Notes: generated by a model not told the origin, from the letters alone. Numbered from the stretch's first letter, positions 46,844 through 59,465 are shown. The stretch is 64,000 bases of DNA from Gnetum montanum (GCA_015680685.1 MNCI01000579.1:687841-751840); one strand, 5' to 3'. Numbers and translations: made by a program.

Positions 46844-47844
46844 TTAGGGAATCTCAGGAGATTACCCTTACGATTTTCGGCCGCAAGGCGAACACTGTTC
46901 TCTTCCGCTACAGCGACATCAAGGACGCAGAGCGCTGGCTCAGCCACTCGGCGGCCCCAGTTGCGATGACCACTAAGATCCAAATAGCAAGGCTAATGCA
47001 CCTATTTTTAGCTATGACTCCTGATGTCCCCGCCAGTGAAATGCTAACCCTGGTGAAATCCTTCAACGAAAAGGCAGAGCATTTCTGCACGAGCATACAC
47101 AACGTACACATAAGCTTTGACATTGATGCTCAGCTTTTCGTGGACTTGTTTGGCATCCCCTCGGACGGCCCTCCCATAAGTGAGAAGGCAAAGAGGAGCC
47201 TTGCTTGCCAGGATTGGCTGAAGGACTGGGTAAGGGTTCTGAAGGAAACGAAAGGGTTTCCTTGCGAAAGATTCCAGATGGACGTTGCCAAAACACTTTA
47301 TTCCCTTTTTCGGGCCTGGACTTTCCCCAAAACTCTCTCGCAGGGGAAGTTCTTTTCTGTAGAACAGAACCGTATTATGCGAGAGGTTCTGGAGGAGGGG
47401 ACCCAGTTCAATTGGGCAAGCTATTTTCCCAAGGGACTGCGTAATGAGATGATGAAGCTTCGCAAGAAGCTTGAGTCCCGTTTCAACGTGCATTACGCGT
47501 TCTTCATAGCTTTCCTCCAGCGGTTTGCTGAGTTTCTAGTCATCCAAAGGAATGGGGTCTGGGTGCAGCAAGACCGAGACCAGTTGTCCAGACCTTGGAT
47601 TGCCCACATCCTCAGCATTACTCGTGAGCAGGATCCACCAGAAGGGATCGGGGAGTCGTTGTCTATAACGACCAAGGGTTTGGCGACGCCCCAAGTGCAA
47701 GGCCTCGACAGCGTAGGCGGGATAATGCCTACTTACACTCGTGATGCCTCGCGAGGGAAACGCGTGGCGGAAGAAATCGTAGAACCTGCAGCTCGACGTA
47801 AAAAGCTCTGTATCGCCGAGGCCCCTGGGAGTGACGCAGGCTGA
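46844..47844 (+). pseudogene. Largest exon of the antisense gene of B
   Basis: Open for 333 codons after the splice site TTCAG/TTAGGG, the longest clean frame in the window. It is mostly helical, without membrane segments, and ends basic then acidic (AARRKKLCIAEAPG). It has no reverse transcriptase, integrase, transposase DDE or zinc motif that I can see. Its good state against the many stops in gag may reflect selection, or chance in a young copy. Confidence 0.7.
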
Positions 47845-48029
47845 ACTGTGATGGTCAAAGTTCAGCGAAGTAAGCCTCCACCTAGTAAGCGTGAAGGAAT
47901 TATATTACGCAATATTTTTTTTGATAGTTTGAATTGATACGTTAAGGTGTTGTGATGTAAATAGTGAGAATTACAGAGGAACTGACCCCTGAGACAGGGG
48001 CAGTAGTATTACGTCGTGGGGAGGGGGCC

Positions 48030-48240
48030 TCAATTTTGGAAGAAGAGGCCCCAGCTATTAGCGTGAGCTATGCACAGGATTTAGTATGTGAGGAGGCCTC
48101 AGCTGCTGGCAAAAGCCGTGCACAAGCTCTAACGCATGAGGAGGTCCTGGCTACTAGCGGGAGCTGTGCACAGGACCGGGTACATGAGGAGGCCTCGGCT
48201 ACTGGCGCTTGCGACGCACAGACACAAGTGCGTGAAGAGG
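48030..48240 (+). repeat. In-frame tandem repeat in the antisense gene of B
   Basis: Four units of about 19-20 codons around VHEEASATG and SCAQDR, as in VCEEASAAGKSRAQALTHEE. DNA units share GAGGAGGCCTC. The repeat keeps the reading frame. Confidence 0.75.
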
Positions 48241-49904
48241 GAAGGAGAGCGGAAGATGTTGGCGAAGTTGCCACTGTTACCGGTAGAGGTAATGTATGTG
48301 TTAGCACGTTTGCAAGATTCTGTAAATGGATGAAGTATCTGACAGAATTATGCTACAGGAGAAGAGGACGCATCCACGTCTGTCGCTATGAGCAGAGCGT
48401 GGAGAGACATCCCTGACAAATTTGCCTTCATGGAAGGCATTGTCAGTGACATGATTGAGCGCCTGGAGCACGTCGAACCTAGGGCTGGTACGTTATGGTC
48501 GTAATAAATCTGTGATATTACTTAGCTGTAATGTGTCATCAACATTTGATGGTTGTTTTTGTTAGGAGCTTGCCTGCAATGGGATCCCATGGAGCCCATT
48601 GATCTGGACACAGTGGAGCCACCATCCAATGAAGTAGCCATTCCATGTCACATTTATGAGGAACTGCGTAAATGTGTGTTACGTTCGACACGCTCCTTAT
48701 AGGAAAGTAGGGGCGTAAATGAAAATCTATGGAAAAGGCTGTAGAGGTCAAAGCAAAGGGTTGAGTCTCTGACCAAAGAGGTTGGAGACTTAAAATCACG
48801 GTGCGACTTCCTACAGGCGTGAGCGACAGGGGATGAAGACTAGCGTACCGCTGTTGTCGATTACTCCTGGTATTGGACAACCATCAAGAACAGCGTATAG
48901 ACCAGTCAGGCGTTGGTCGAGCAACAGATGCAGATAGAACTCCTAGCCCAGAAGAGTCAAGACTGGAGGGATTATTGTGCAAGTGTGCAAGAATGGGGAC
49001 AGAAGGAGAAGGACCATAAGAATTTGTACAAGCGGGAGAGCATTGCTTATCGGAAACTCTACCGCGATCTTGCCATTAGGGCTCAGTCCTTGGAAGTCTT
49101 CCTGGATGTCATCAGAGCTTCCGACGCCTTCAAGAAGTTCAAGGAGCAGGTGACTGTAAGCGCATCCCCTAAAAGGGTGATGACTCTTCCTGGGGGTTAG
49201 GCTACAATCCCTACTTTCTTCCCGGATCCACCTCGCTGGAGCAGCGTAGAGAAAGGAAAAGTGAAGGCCGGAGCTGCCTTGGGAGAGGATGTATGGCCGG
49301 ATCTGACGGAGGAAGAGATTATGGAGCGCCTGTGGGCTGGCCTGGACAAGCTTCCCTTTGCCGCGGAAGCAGGGCCGTCGCAAGTAAGTTTATGCATGAC
49401 TTAGTTTGCATTTTCTAATTATGATGTTAAGTCTTGTGTAGCTAATGGGCTTACTGTATTTAGGTACCAGCTGAGGATAGGGAAGATGGGCCGGGTGAGG
49501 AGTCAGCGGAGAGAGCAGCGGAAGCAGGAAGAAGCAGAGGAAGAGGAGGAGCACAACGATGAAGAGCCGATGCCGGAACAAGGACCTCATGAAGGGGAAG
49601 TTCTTTGGGAAAGAATGATTCCCAGAAATGACGACCCATTGGAGGACGATCCATTAGGGTTGGATCCGGACTTAAGAGATACCAGCGATAGTGGCAGTAG
49701 AGGGAATGCGTAATTATAATTTATGCATAATTTTATTTGAGGATGAAGTGGAGTATTGTTTTAGGAATGACTAGAAAGACGTGTTATAAAACCTGGTGGA
49801 TGTGTTAATTGTCAGTTATTCTGTCCTTTTTGACTTTTGTGTTTTGCTTTATAAGGCATGAGCGTAATTGTTAAGAACTTCACCTAAGTTATAATGATAG
49901 AATG

Positions 49905-50090
49905 TAATTACTAGTTTAAGGCCATCGCGGGCCGGATGCGTAATGTAGAGAAAGCGTAAATGATGATAATGCATAATTCTGTGTCACTAGTTTAACGCCG
50001 TTGCGGGCCATGGTATAATGCGCGTAAATGATAACGACATACAATTCTGCGTCACTAGTTTAAGGCCGTTGTGGGCCATGGCACAATACA
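49905..50090 (-). repeat. Second block of the TAGTTTAA repeat in B
   Basis: Three units with + strand ACTAGTTTAACGCCGTTGCG and close variants, about 65 bases apart, each followed by GTGTAAATGATA-like words. Related to the array at 45690-46150 and lying on the other side of the antisense gene. Confidence 0.75.
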
Positions 50091-50421
50091 GGAAGTGTAA
50101 ATGATACGGGTACAGTATTTTGCGTAATTATGCTAAAGTGATCAGGAAACGTGAATATCATGCGTACGAAAAAGACAACAGTGTGAAGATAAATGACCAG
50201 CGTAAGAACCGAAAACAAAAGTAACGTGAGAATGCATGAAAATAAAATTGCTAAGTCAGAACCATGATAAATCGCTAAGACATGATAAGGCACGCAAGGA
50301 CCATCGTTCAACCATTGATACGCAATTGTCTCTTGATGGCCTTTATGTTGAGTGTCGCATAAGGGCGAGGAGACTTATGGTTTGACTCCTCTACGTTGCC
50401 ATCCGGGAATGGCAGGTTGGC

Positions 50422-53400
50422 CTAGGCTAGACCATCATCATTGCTGTCAGCTTGTTGGGGAGTTTGGAGACGGGTTTGATCATCAGTCGTTTCTATCTCT
50501 GAACCCCGTTCTTCTTCAAAGTTATTGACGGTCTTGGGGGTGATTTCGTCACCGCGTATCATGACCTCCCCTCCGGCATAGGGAAGATGTATCTCTTGGT
50601 GTATCGGTGATGAAACTGCCCTCAGCTGGGCTAACCACGACCTCCCCAAGATCAAGTTGAACCCTGGCATCTCCTCTATGACTAAGAAAGTGGCTCTGTT
50701 GGGAATTGATCCCCCGCCACAAACTCAATACGCACCATCCCCTTAACTTGAACCCATGCCCCGTTGAACAATTTTACACAGCCTGTCATCGTGGGCATGA
50801 TCTGGTCGACCAGACCCAACCTATCCACGATGGAATAGGGAATGACGTTGACAACTGCGCCATCGTCTACGTGCACTCTCCGGATCTGGTATTGACCGAC
50901 CCGGACAGTGATAAACATAGGTTCAGTTGTGACCTAACCTTTCCTAGGATCGTCTTTGATAGACTCGTCATGGAAGGTCAGTGAGGAAGGCGTAGGTTGC
51001 TCAGCTTCGGAAGGAAACATGACAGCATGTATCGCTTCCTCCTCCGCTGGCAAGCTTTCATCCACTGATATGGATGTCAGCATGTGAACCATAGCCTCAC
51101 GGTGTTCTCGAGACGTCATAAGTAGGTCATAAAGGCTCAGCGTCTTGTTTTCTTATTTGAGAGCCTGTTTAACTTGCGTAAATGTGTCGAGGAGGTTCTT
51201 CTCCTGGCTAGGTTGTCTATCCCTTTTGTCCTCTTCCATTCAGCCCAGGAGACGGATTTCCTAAGGTAGAGTGGTGTCAGTTGGGGGGCTGTTTTTCTTC
51301 TTGCCAAGAGAAGGCGGTTGTGTTTCCGCACCTTTATCCTGCCCCTAAGGTATAGGTGAAGGCACAGAGGCCAGGGGCCTAGGCTTAGGGAAGCCAAGCG
51401 TAGAATGGTCTTTCGTTGCATTTGTGTCCTTTTCCTTTTGCTTGGGAGGTGACGGTTGATGCTTTTGGTCGGAGGCCTGCCCCTGTGTGAGAGGAGCAGC
51501 CTGTGGTTTTGGTGCCCTGATAATGAAGGGCATCCTAAATGTGGGCGCGGATGAGGCCGCGGCTTGGCTATTGCTACGTGACTGAGAGTATGTCTGAGAA
51601 GGTGCTCGTATAATGAAGGGTGGCATCAAGGCCCCACTGGCTGCTGATGAAATGGCTGGCCCCTTGTGTGAGTTGGCAGGGATATGCAAAACAAAAGGTT
51701 GTTTTGGAGGTTCCCTCTTCTCACTATCCGTACTTACCACAGTGATTGTATAAGGATCATCGTTTGCGTTCAACAGATCCTTATACACGTGCAATGTTTG
51801 GTTTTTGGGACGCGTCAAGTTGCTGCTATCTAACTTGAGTGAACCATCATCCAACATATGTTGAATGTCATCTTTCAATGCCCAATAGTAATCTGTATTG
51901 TGACCACACAGCTGGTGGTAGTCACAGAAACGGTCTAGCCTGAAAGATCTTGGAACTGGTGGTTCGTTAGGTAAGGCTAAAGAAGAGTTCTTCAGCAGTT
52001 CACAATGACGTCTGTGACGCTTCAGAGCCTCCTCGGACACCGTCTTAGGTTGAATGTGCCCTACCCCTAATAGTTGTTTCAGCAGTTCAGAATGCTTTAC
52101 AGGTAATGCCGTGTACTTTGAGCGATCCTTACGCTCGAAGTTTGGCCTAGGCTGGGGGGCCTTTTTAGGGGTAGTCGTGTCTTGGCTAGTGCCGACACCA
52201 GCTGTGGTTTCAGGAGGCACCGTGGGTGCCTTCTTGGTCTTAGTCCTTGTACTCTCAGTCATTGCAGCTACTGTCATTGTTGCTGTCTTACCCTTGTCTT
52301 TGTCCTTGTTATGCGCATTCCTGTAGGCGACATACGCTAGGTCTTTGCTGGCCTCTGCAGCATCTTGGATGCTTCTAGTTTGAGCGAAGGCCTAGTGTAA
52401 AGAGTTGGGGGAAAGATAATACAACTTTGAATTAATGAAGTCATTGACTACTCCCTTGAATATAGCTAGCAGATGTGAGTCCGCGATCGGCTCGCGGATC
52501 TCATTCAAGGTAGCATTCTAGCGCTATATGAACTTTTGGATGGGCTCGAGCGGGTCTTGTTTCATCCCCATGAGCTGATCCAATGTGACTTCTAGTTTCA
52601 AGTTGTACTTGAAACGGGTCACAAATTGGGTTAGCAGCTCTTCCAAGGTTGAGATGGAAGAGCATGGGAGGGCTTGGTACCAATCTAAAGCTTTCCCTAT
52701 TAAAGACATTGCAAAGACTCGGATGATGGTGTGTGTCCACTGTTGCAACAACAAGGACTCAGACCTAAATGTGACCAAGTGAGCATTGGAATCTCCCTCC
52801 CCATTGTACTTGGTAAAATGAGGCAGAGACATCCCTGGTGGAAATGACAGCATAGGGACCGCTGGACTAATCGGATCATCCTGGTAAAAGTCCATTACCT
52901 GAATAGTATCAGAACTAATAGCTTTGAGGCGTCGAACCTCCTCGGTGAGGGTCTGTATAAGCTGGAAGGCTTGGTCCAGACCCGTTGATGGAGGTGCCTG
53001 TGCAGAAGGCATAGGAGGTTGGACCGAGAGGGTAGCGTTAGGAAGTGGAAACGACGGGAGAGGTTGACTGGCTGCTTGTGGGGCGGGGATCCCTACAGAT
53101 GGAGGGGCCTGTGAAGACCACCACCCACTGGTTTGTGAAGCGGGGTTAGCCGCCGCCTGTTGCGTCAAATAGGGATAGATATACTACGGGACCACTTGTG
53201 GAGCTCGCATTGCGGGTGCAACAGAAGGTTGCACACCATACAGCACAAGATGATTGTGTTGCGCTGCAGGGTTGGGCCACTGACTTGGGGTAGGCTGTTG
53301 GATGTATGTCTGCGGCTGAACAGCTGTGGTGATTTGTTGAGTTGGAGGCAGTGGGGACGGTAAAATATGTGCTGGGCGAGTCAAGGATATGTTGTGGGGT

Positions 53401-54089
53401 TGTATCTGAGGGATAAAATGGGATGTGGTGGTTGTCGGGACCACCACTAGGATGCTAAGTACCCGTGGTGACGAAACTGCCCCCATGTTATTATGCGGTA
53501 TTTGTGCTTGCAGCCCAGACGGTTGCGCGGTGGCCTGTGGCATGGCAGGGAAATGCATCTGTGCGGTCATAGCTGGGTCAAGAGGGACGACCTCTCCGTT
53601 GAAAGGAAACAAGGGATTTATGTACGTTTGAGGGCTCAGAGTATGGAACGAATGTTCCGACTGGGTTGCCAATTTATCCTCTTCCTCTTCCCCATGCTGG
53701 GGCTCCACCATAGCTTGGGCCGTCTGGCCCTTGGCCATGACCAACTGTGTAATGAGTGCATGTTGGCGTTCGGTCAAGGGAATGATGTCGTAAGCTGTTG
53801 GCTTGAAATCATGGCCCCCTTGGTGGACCATCTCAAAGTTTCGTTTCGCTTAGACTTCGGCTCGGCTAAGAGCCATCTTCGCCTAGATCTTAACACATAT
53901 AAAGTTATATTCTTTAGGGGTTATGACCATGAAGATGGGCTCTTTTCCCTGAAGTCTCAATGATCGGCGCAATGGCCCTTGAGATCCTGTTGTTCCAGGA
54001 GCTAGTCTGGCGATCGCGATAGGGTTCACAGATGTGGCACCCAAATTGGTGAGGACCATGGTGGTCATGGTCATGTACAAGGAATCCAT
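50422..54089 (-). pseudogene. gag and protease of element B
   Basis: One frame runs from ATG at 54089 (MDSLYMTMTTMVLTNLGATS) to about 50700, broken by about ten stops, then continues in another frame to a stop at 50422. Gag core: FTKYNGEGDSNAHLVTFRSE and LIGKALDWYQALPCSSI (about 52810-52660). A zinc-type remnant RFCDYHQLCGHNTDYYWALK is near 51940-51870, with the last cysteine replaced. Protease active site VHVDDGAVVNVIP is near 50880-50840 (D-D-G in place of D-S-G), and its end MPGFNLILGRSWL is near 50670-50630. The linker LYDLLMTSREHREAM is typical of Tat-like elements. Nothing of pol follows. Confidence 0.9.
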
Positions 54090-54307
54090 TGAGCAATAAT
54101 ATTAACAATAATTGGTAATCAGATCAAAGGAATGGTTGGCAATGAGATCACAAATAGGCTTTCTACCCTGTAGGATTCCAAAGGAATCGTTGCTGAGACC
54201 GATCTACACCACACGATTTACCGTAAACTTCCTTAGAGGTATTACGCCTATAGTTTAGGGTATGGATCATTAACAGGGCTACCCGAAAAAGGTGGATCGG
54301 AACCTAA

Positions 54308-54327
54308 GAGCCCTCCTTCTAGCGCCA
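54308..54327 (-). promoter_or_regulatory. Primer binding site of element B
   Basis: On the minus strand TGGCGCTAGAAGGAGGGCTC, six bases inside the 5' LTR. The TGG start fits the CCA end of a tRNA. I do not assign the tRNA. Confidence 0.7.
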
Positions 54328-54333
54328 GAAAAT

Positions 54334-55767
54334 TGTAACGACGAAAAACGTCAATAGCTGGAAAATACCGAACGAATCCTGTGTACACAGTTTTAACCAC
54401 GGATTCGTGCGAGGGCTATGCTGGAAAAACGAATCCGCTGTGCCCTGAACGGTCTTGTTGATCATACAGGGACTTACTATTCAGTAAACCGATGAATATT
54501 TCGTGAAAACGATCTGATTCGAGGAATCGCAAAAATGAGGGGAAAATGATGTAGATGAATTGCAACGATGATACCGCTAAACACAATAAGAGGAGGCTGA
54601 CATAAGAGAAACACATAGTTTCAAGATCTACGCTTTACCTTGAAAGATGTATATTTTATGTATTTCGTTACACTGGGGAGACCCCGATTACTGGATGTAA
54701 AGCAAGCATAAAACAAAAAGAAAACTGTCTAGACAGAAGTCTGATCTACCTCGTGGGCTAAAGCCGGGATGCAAGGAAGGTCAAGCACTGATGTCTACCA
54801 ATCAACTGTTTCTGACCAATAGATTCTTCCCAGTAGAATGATTACTCCTGTCACCGGTGCTCAAAGAGGACTACGCTCTGTTTCTGCCAGGAGGTGATGC
54901 TGTCAACAATTGCCAAAGCGCTGCTCTCTGTATCTTTGCTCCAAAGTGATAAGTGCTCCAATGCTCAGAAAGATGCCTTTGCTTCTTTGATTTGCCAACC
55001 CCTGTATCTTTGTCAACTGGGGTATTTATAGGCTACAACGCCCTGTGGAAAAGGTGCAACCCTGATGACGTGTGCCCCGAATTTTTTGGGTACCGTTGAC
55101 TTGACCATTTTTGCATCAAACTTCGTGACTACGCACAATACGCTCGTTCGCGTATTGTGCATGTGAAGAAGAGATGTGCGTCGGGCATGCCTCAACTGGC
55201 TTTGGGTCATATTACGCTCATTCACGCTGTGTTGCGTGTATGAGTGTAACGTAACATGGGAACAATGGAGTTAAGCTATTTTACGCTTGCTTATGCAACC
55301 GCACGTAATGAAGCGTAGACAATGTCTAACTTGGCGATGCAATACGCTGTGATACGCTACGTTGCGTGATGAGCGTATGATGAGCAATCGCACTTTCTTA
55401 GACCTTGCCTTTGACTGTTTTTGGAGCTCATTACGCTACCGTGCGTAACAGAGTGTAAACCTAGCCTTGAACAAAAGATTTAGCAAAATACACAAGAAGC
55501 CGCATATCACGCTGCTTAAAATTCTCTCTATGCCGAAGTAACTATCCTTCTGATGCTGGACTATGTTTAAGCAAAATCACGCTAAGCGCCATTAAGCTAC
55601 GTTGCGTGATATAGCATAAACAGAAAAAGCATAGAAAGATTAGAAATCTGCACAAGATGTCAAGGACTTTATGCTTACGTGCCTCTTGGTGTTGCTCTGT
55701 CTTATTCTCCCCTTTGGAATTCTGAGTTGCGCCCTTGCCTGAATTGCGAATCTTTGCCTATGTTTCA
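54334..55767 (-). repeat. 5' LTR of element B
   Basis: On the + strand TGTAACGACG to TGTTTCA, aligned throughout with 43114-44566 apart from a 24-base deletion near 55758. TATA (minus strand TATAAATA) is at 55023-55030. Differences between the LTRs are mostly transitions. Confidence 0.92.
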
Positions 55768-55772
55768 ATGCC
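55768..55772 (+). repeat. Target site duplication of B, right copy
   Basis: ATGCC, identical to 43109-43113. The sequence on both sides reads as continuous gag of C. Confidence 0.9.
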
Positions 55773-57500
55773 TATGTATGGAACAAAATTGAGAATGGGT
55801 GGAAAAGGCTTAAGCTCTTACCTATGACACTTGTTGGCCAAGAAAAAGTGTGGTACAAGTCTTTTAAACTAAATTCAATTTGCTAATGGCCTGCAATGGT
55901 AAACCTTTTCAGTGGAAGATATCAAACCTATGCAAGAGTATCAGCCTTGAGGAGACAAATCCAAGATTGGAATCAAGAATAACATGAGCCCTTGGACATG
56001 ACCTTAGAAAGATATTACTTTTTTTTAAACAAATGCCTTATCCATGGGTTCTCCAAGGAAAGGCTGATGTATCATATCATGGATGGGCTCCATAATGAAA
56101 CAGGGGACACCCTGGGGATGTATGTCCCAAGTCAACTATATGAACTACGAACCCATCAATTCCAAGAGCTTATTAAGTGGGTAGAAAAAGAAGGAGAAAT
56201 AGCCAAATGGGAGAAGGTTAAAAATTCTCAACAAGACCAAACTCTTGAAATAAAATAGATCCATAATCATGAACAGGAGAAATCAACTCATCTCGAGGAG
56301 GTGAAACTATCCCCACCTTTTCCAATACTAAAATCACTAGATGAAATCGAGGAAAAGATCAACAAGATGATGGAGTGGATACATGAAAAATGTGGAGAAT
56401 ATGTAGACATTATTAGAGGGAAAACCATGCAAGATAACTCTAACAACCAGAACAAATAGAGGATACCAAACCTAGAAACAGGACAGAACATCATTCGGCA
56501 ATCAGAAAGAAGGGCTAAAGAAAATAAGGATAGGGGCTCAATCACAAATCATAAGTTTCAATGCAATGTTTGCCTATACAATCACCCAAAAGGCCAATGC
56601 CCAATCTTGTCACATATACATGAGCATTGGGGAAGAATGCTACATCCAGATTTTGTATAGAAGTACTATGCTCAACAAAAGTGGCAAAATCCCTAATCAT
56701 GTGGGAGGCCATCGCCAAACTAGCCACACCCTTCATATCACTCAAAACCAAGTGCTTATTATGTTCAACACCCTATTTCTCCAACTAGATCAACATCCTC
56801 TACTTCACCTCATTTTTATCACTCTACCAAGTATCATCAACCCATGTCCTCTCCTATGGGGTCACCACCTCATGTTTCTTGCACTCCTCCTTACTCTCAA
56901 TAATTTTCTCCTTCACCTTCTTCTACATCGCCATGATTTGTACCAAAATATTTTTCACCATAGCACCAGCCAATGAACATTACTTGTGCTACTACTATCA
57001 ATAATAGTGGGAGTCTTCCACATTGTCAGAAGTGTCCTTTATTTAGGCATGGCTGTAGAAAGAGATAGCATGGTTCTGAAACCACTACATCCTCCAACTC
57101 AGTGCAAACCCAACACTATGATGCACCTTCCTCTTCAAACCTAACACCTCCTTTTACCTTATCCAGGCCACCAATTAATACTCCAACAATCATGTGACCT
57201 AGTGAATATAACAATGTGAGAAGACATATCAATCCTTGCATACCATCTTATGGTCATGGGTGCCATAGTGGGTTAGCTTCTTATCACATGACCACATCTT
57301 ATAATTTGCCCCACTATGCCTACTTTAATTAAGTGTTTGAACTCCAATTTGGGTACATTCCTGCCGCTACACCAAAAGACAACCAATGGTTTGGATATGA
57401 CCGGACCCCAATATTTTTGATATGCATGGATCCTAACTTTCCATTTATTAATTCTCACCATGATCAAAGGTTTAGTCATGGGGGATATCCCCCATTCTAA
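55773..57500 (+). pseudogene. gag of element C, carboxyl part (right of insertion B)
   Basis: Continues the gag core: an open stretch at 55992-56255 with MYHIMDGLHNETGDTLGMYV and EKEGEIAKWEKVKN, parallel to A. The motif CNVCLYNHPKG begins at 56562 (C-X2-C-X3-H-X9-H). The tail is proline/histidine/tyrosine-rich and ends FSHGGYPPF with TAA at 57498-57500. Several stops and shifts. Confidence 0.82.
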
Positions 57501-58954
57501 CAAGAGAAATTAGTAAATGTTTTTCCTTTTCTTTGGTTTTGTAAATTTTTTTTTCATTTTTTTTCTAAATTCTCATTTTTCAATTTGTTGTTTTATCTTT
57601 TTGTGGGTAATCTCATTTGTGAATAAAATACTCATCTAACTCATCGGTTGAGGTGTTGTTCTATGTTATTGAGTCATAAGTGACTAATTATTTGGATAGT
57701 GAGTCCACAACATCCATCCACCCATTCTATTAATAAGAGGTTCTTACTTTGGGTATGATGATATTCTTATTATCATCAAAATTTAAAGTAACTTTCTACC
57801 CATTATGCCTAGAGCAAAGAATGCTGAACTAAGGGGGAATGGCAAGGGTGTGAAATCAAGGGAACTTGTGGATTCTCTTTGGTGACATCTATATGTGCTA
57901 TTATGCAGCTTGGTTGTACTAAGATCATTGTAGATCTAACGAAAAATGAGAGTAAAAGTTGTAATAAAGGCATTCAATGTTGTTCTAGGGAACTCCCATT
58001 GGAAAGACATGCACCCATGCCTAAAGGTTGACGGCTTCTCCAGATCACCTTTGGAAAAGACAAAGTGCAAAAGTGGCCAAAAGGAGAAAAAGAAAAGAAA
58101 GAAGAGAAGCAAAAAAGAAAAGCTCAAGAAACATGTGCCGTAGATAAATTCGAATCACTCCTCCCTTGCACAAAACACCAAGTGATCATACACCTTACTA
58201 TCATGATGCTCTTATGGTTGTCTATCATTGGCATGAAATAATGTGATGTCACTAATTAGAGGTATGGACTTGGTTTTGATCTTGGACCAAAAAGCTAATG
58301 GTACTTTAATCATGAAAAACACATAGGATTCATTGTGCCTAGGGTAAGTTACCTCACATCCCAATCTCTATAATCCCTTCTACAATTTGTCTCATTTCAT
58401 GGTCCAAGTACTTTTAACTTGTGTTTTGTGTGGCATAGAATTCATACCTCATAGCGGTGGTACTTAACATGTGTGGGTTTTGTTGCATAGTTGTGGGTTG
58501 CATTTAACCCTTCTAATGCCTATGAACATTTTAAAGTGTGGTTATGCAAGGGCATTATAGGTTGGAACTTGCTTTGTGGAGGATCCACTTGCATGACTTT
58601 TGCAATTTGTACTTGTAGCACACCACCACATCATTTTATACCCTCCAAATACTCCATTGCCAAATCCATTCTTTCTTTTATCATCATTTTAACCAAACAT
58701 TCCTTAGAACCATTACATGTCCTTTTTCCTCATCCTTTTCAAAGAACTTCATTGTATGACTTAACTTTAATTAAACTTTCGGTGCCTTAATTTCCATTTG
58801 CCCTTATCCTAGACTTTTTGAATCTACCTCAAATCCTTCAATTTTGGTCCTAAAACCTGAAAAATCATCAATTTTGCTAAGTGCCCTATCTTGGTTGGGA
58901 TGCAATATCGGGTCCGACATGATACCAGGTACATGATATCTCATCCATAAAAAC
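57501..58954 (+). other. Noncoding spacer between gag and ORF2 of element C
   Basis: T-rich start with AATAAA at 57622-57627, then blocks shared with A (29855-31236). No gene supported. The last 40 bases contain GATACCAGGTACATGATATC, like U3 of the same element. Confidence 0.65.
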
Positions 58955-58963
58955 TATATATAT
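58955..58963 (+). promoter_or_regulatory. Internal TATA box before ORF2 of element C
   Basis: TATATATAT at 58955. Upstream GATACCAGGTACATGATATC (58921-58940) resembles GATATCAGGTACACGATATT (62449-62468) in the LTR of C, and not the corresponding U3 of F. Confidence 0.6.
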
Positions 58964-59215
58964 GGGACCCCCATGCACTACAGAAGTTATTTTCAACAGT
59001 TAATGTGGGGGAGTTGTTCAAATTTTCTTCCATGATTTTTAGCAATCTGCAAGTCTAATTTCAACCTTCAATATTTTTCTCTTCGATGCTCCATGTTCTT
59101 TTCTAATTGATCTTAATTAAACCTAGAGTGTTTAACTTAGTCATGGGAGAGGGGTACTGTAGAACTTGTGCATAACTTTTTTGAAATTTGATATCACCCA
59201 AAGGATATCATAGGG

Positions 59216-59465
59216 GTAAGTACTATCAAAATTCATGTCAAATTAATTTTCTCCCTTCATCCAAGCCATCTAAATTATTGTATGAGTCACCTAAATAGAT
59301 CAAGTCTGACATTAAATTTTTAGGACAACTTCCTTGAAAAATTTCTAACTTTGGAATCACACTAAGTAAAGAATTAAACATTTCTTAAAGGCAATGAATA
59401 AGGTATAAGATAATCAAATTTCTTTTAAATAACCTTACTAAAAATCAGTACTTATGTGATTTCAA
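59216..59465 (+). other. Probable leader intron of ORF2, element C
   Basis: GTAAGTAC donor at 59216. The acceptor position before ATG now reads TTTCAA where A has TTGCAG, a G-to-A loss. Length 250 bases. Confidence 0.5.

Larger units (their letters stand above)
46144..49713 (+). pseudogene. Intron-containing gene carried antisense in element B
   Basis: Exons join with consistent reading frames: 46144-46355, 46481-46755, 46844-47844 and, further on, about 47950-48286, 48340-48487, 48566-49383 and 49471-49713. Introns begin GTAAGC, GTGAGG, GTAGAG, GTACGT and GTAAGT and end CAG or TAG. It is unclear whether the TGA at 47842 splits this into two genes. Protein features: a 340-residue helical region in exon 3 (FDIDAQLFVDLFGIPSDGP; SRFNVHYAFFIAFLQRFAEF), an alanine/glutamate repeat region, a coiled coil (48913-49197) and an acidic tail. 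I recognise no named family; the FxxxxIxxxLGLP-like phrase hints at plant transposon-associated proteins. About seven internal stops. Confidence 0.6.
43114..55767 (-). mobile_element. Tat-like non-autonomous LTR element B with an antisense gene
   Basis: 12.65 kb, with LTRs of 1453 and 1434 bases and perfect 5-base target duplications. In element direction (minus): 5' LTR, primer site, gag and protease in one long frame, a short repeat block, a multi-exon gene on the opposite strand, a tandem repeat array, a stem-loop with polypurine tract, and 3' LTR. No reverse transcriptase, RNase H or integrase motif was found on either strand. Richer in G+C and CpG than its surroundings and less decayed, so it is the youngest insertion here. 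Confidence 0.9.

Noticed and set aside
51137-51421. Minus-strand frame of 94 codons as a separate gene
   Set aside because: It is offset from the gag/protease frame, which reads through the same bases with recognisable continuation on both sides.
53425-53963. Plus-strand open frames over gag of B
   Set aside because: Shadows of the minus-strand gag frame, which has family motifs.
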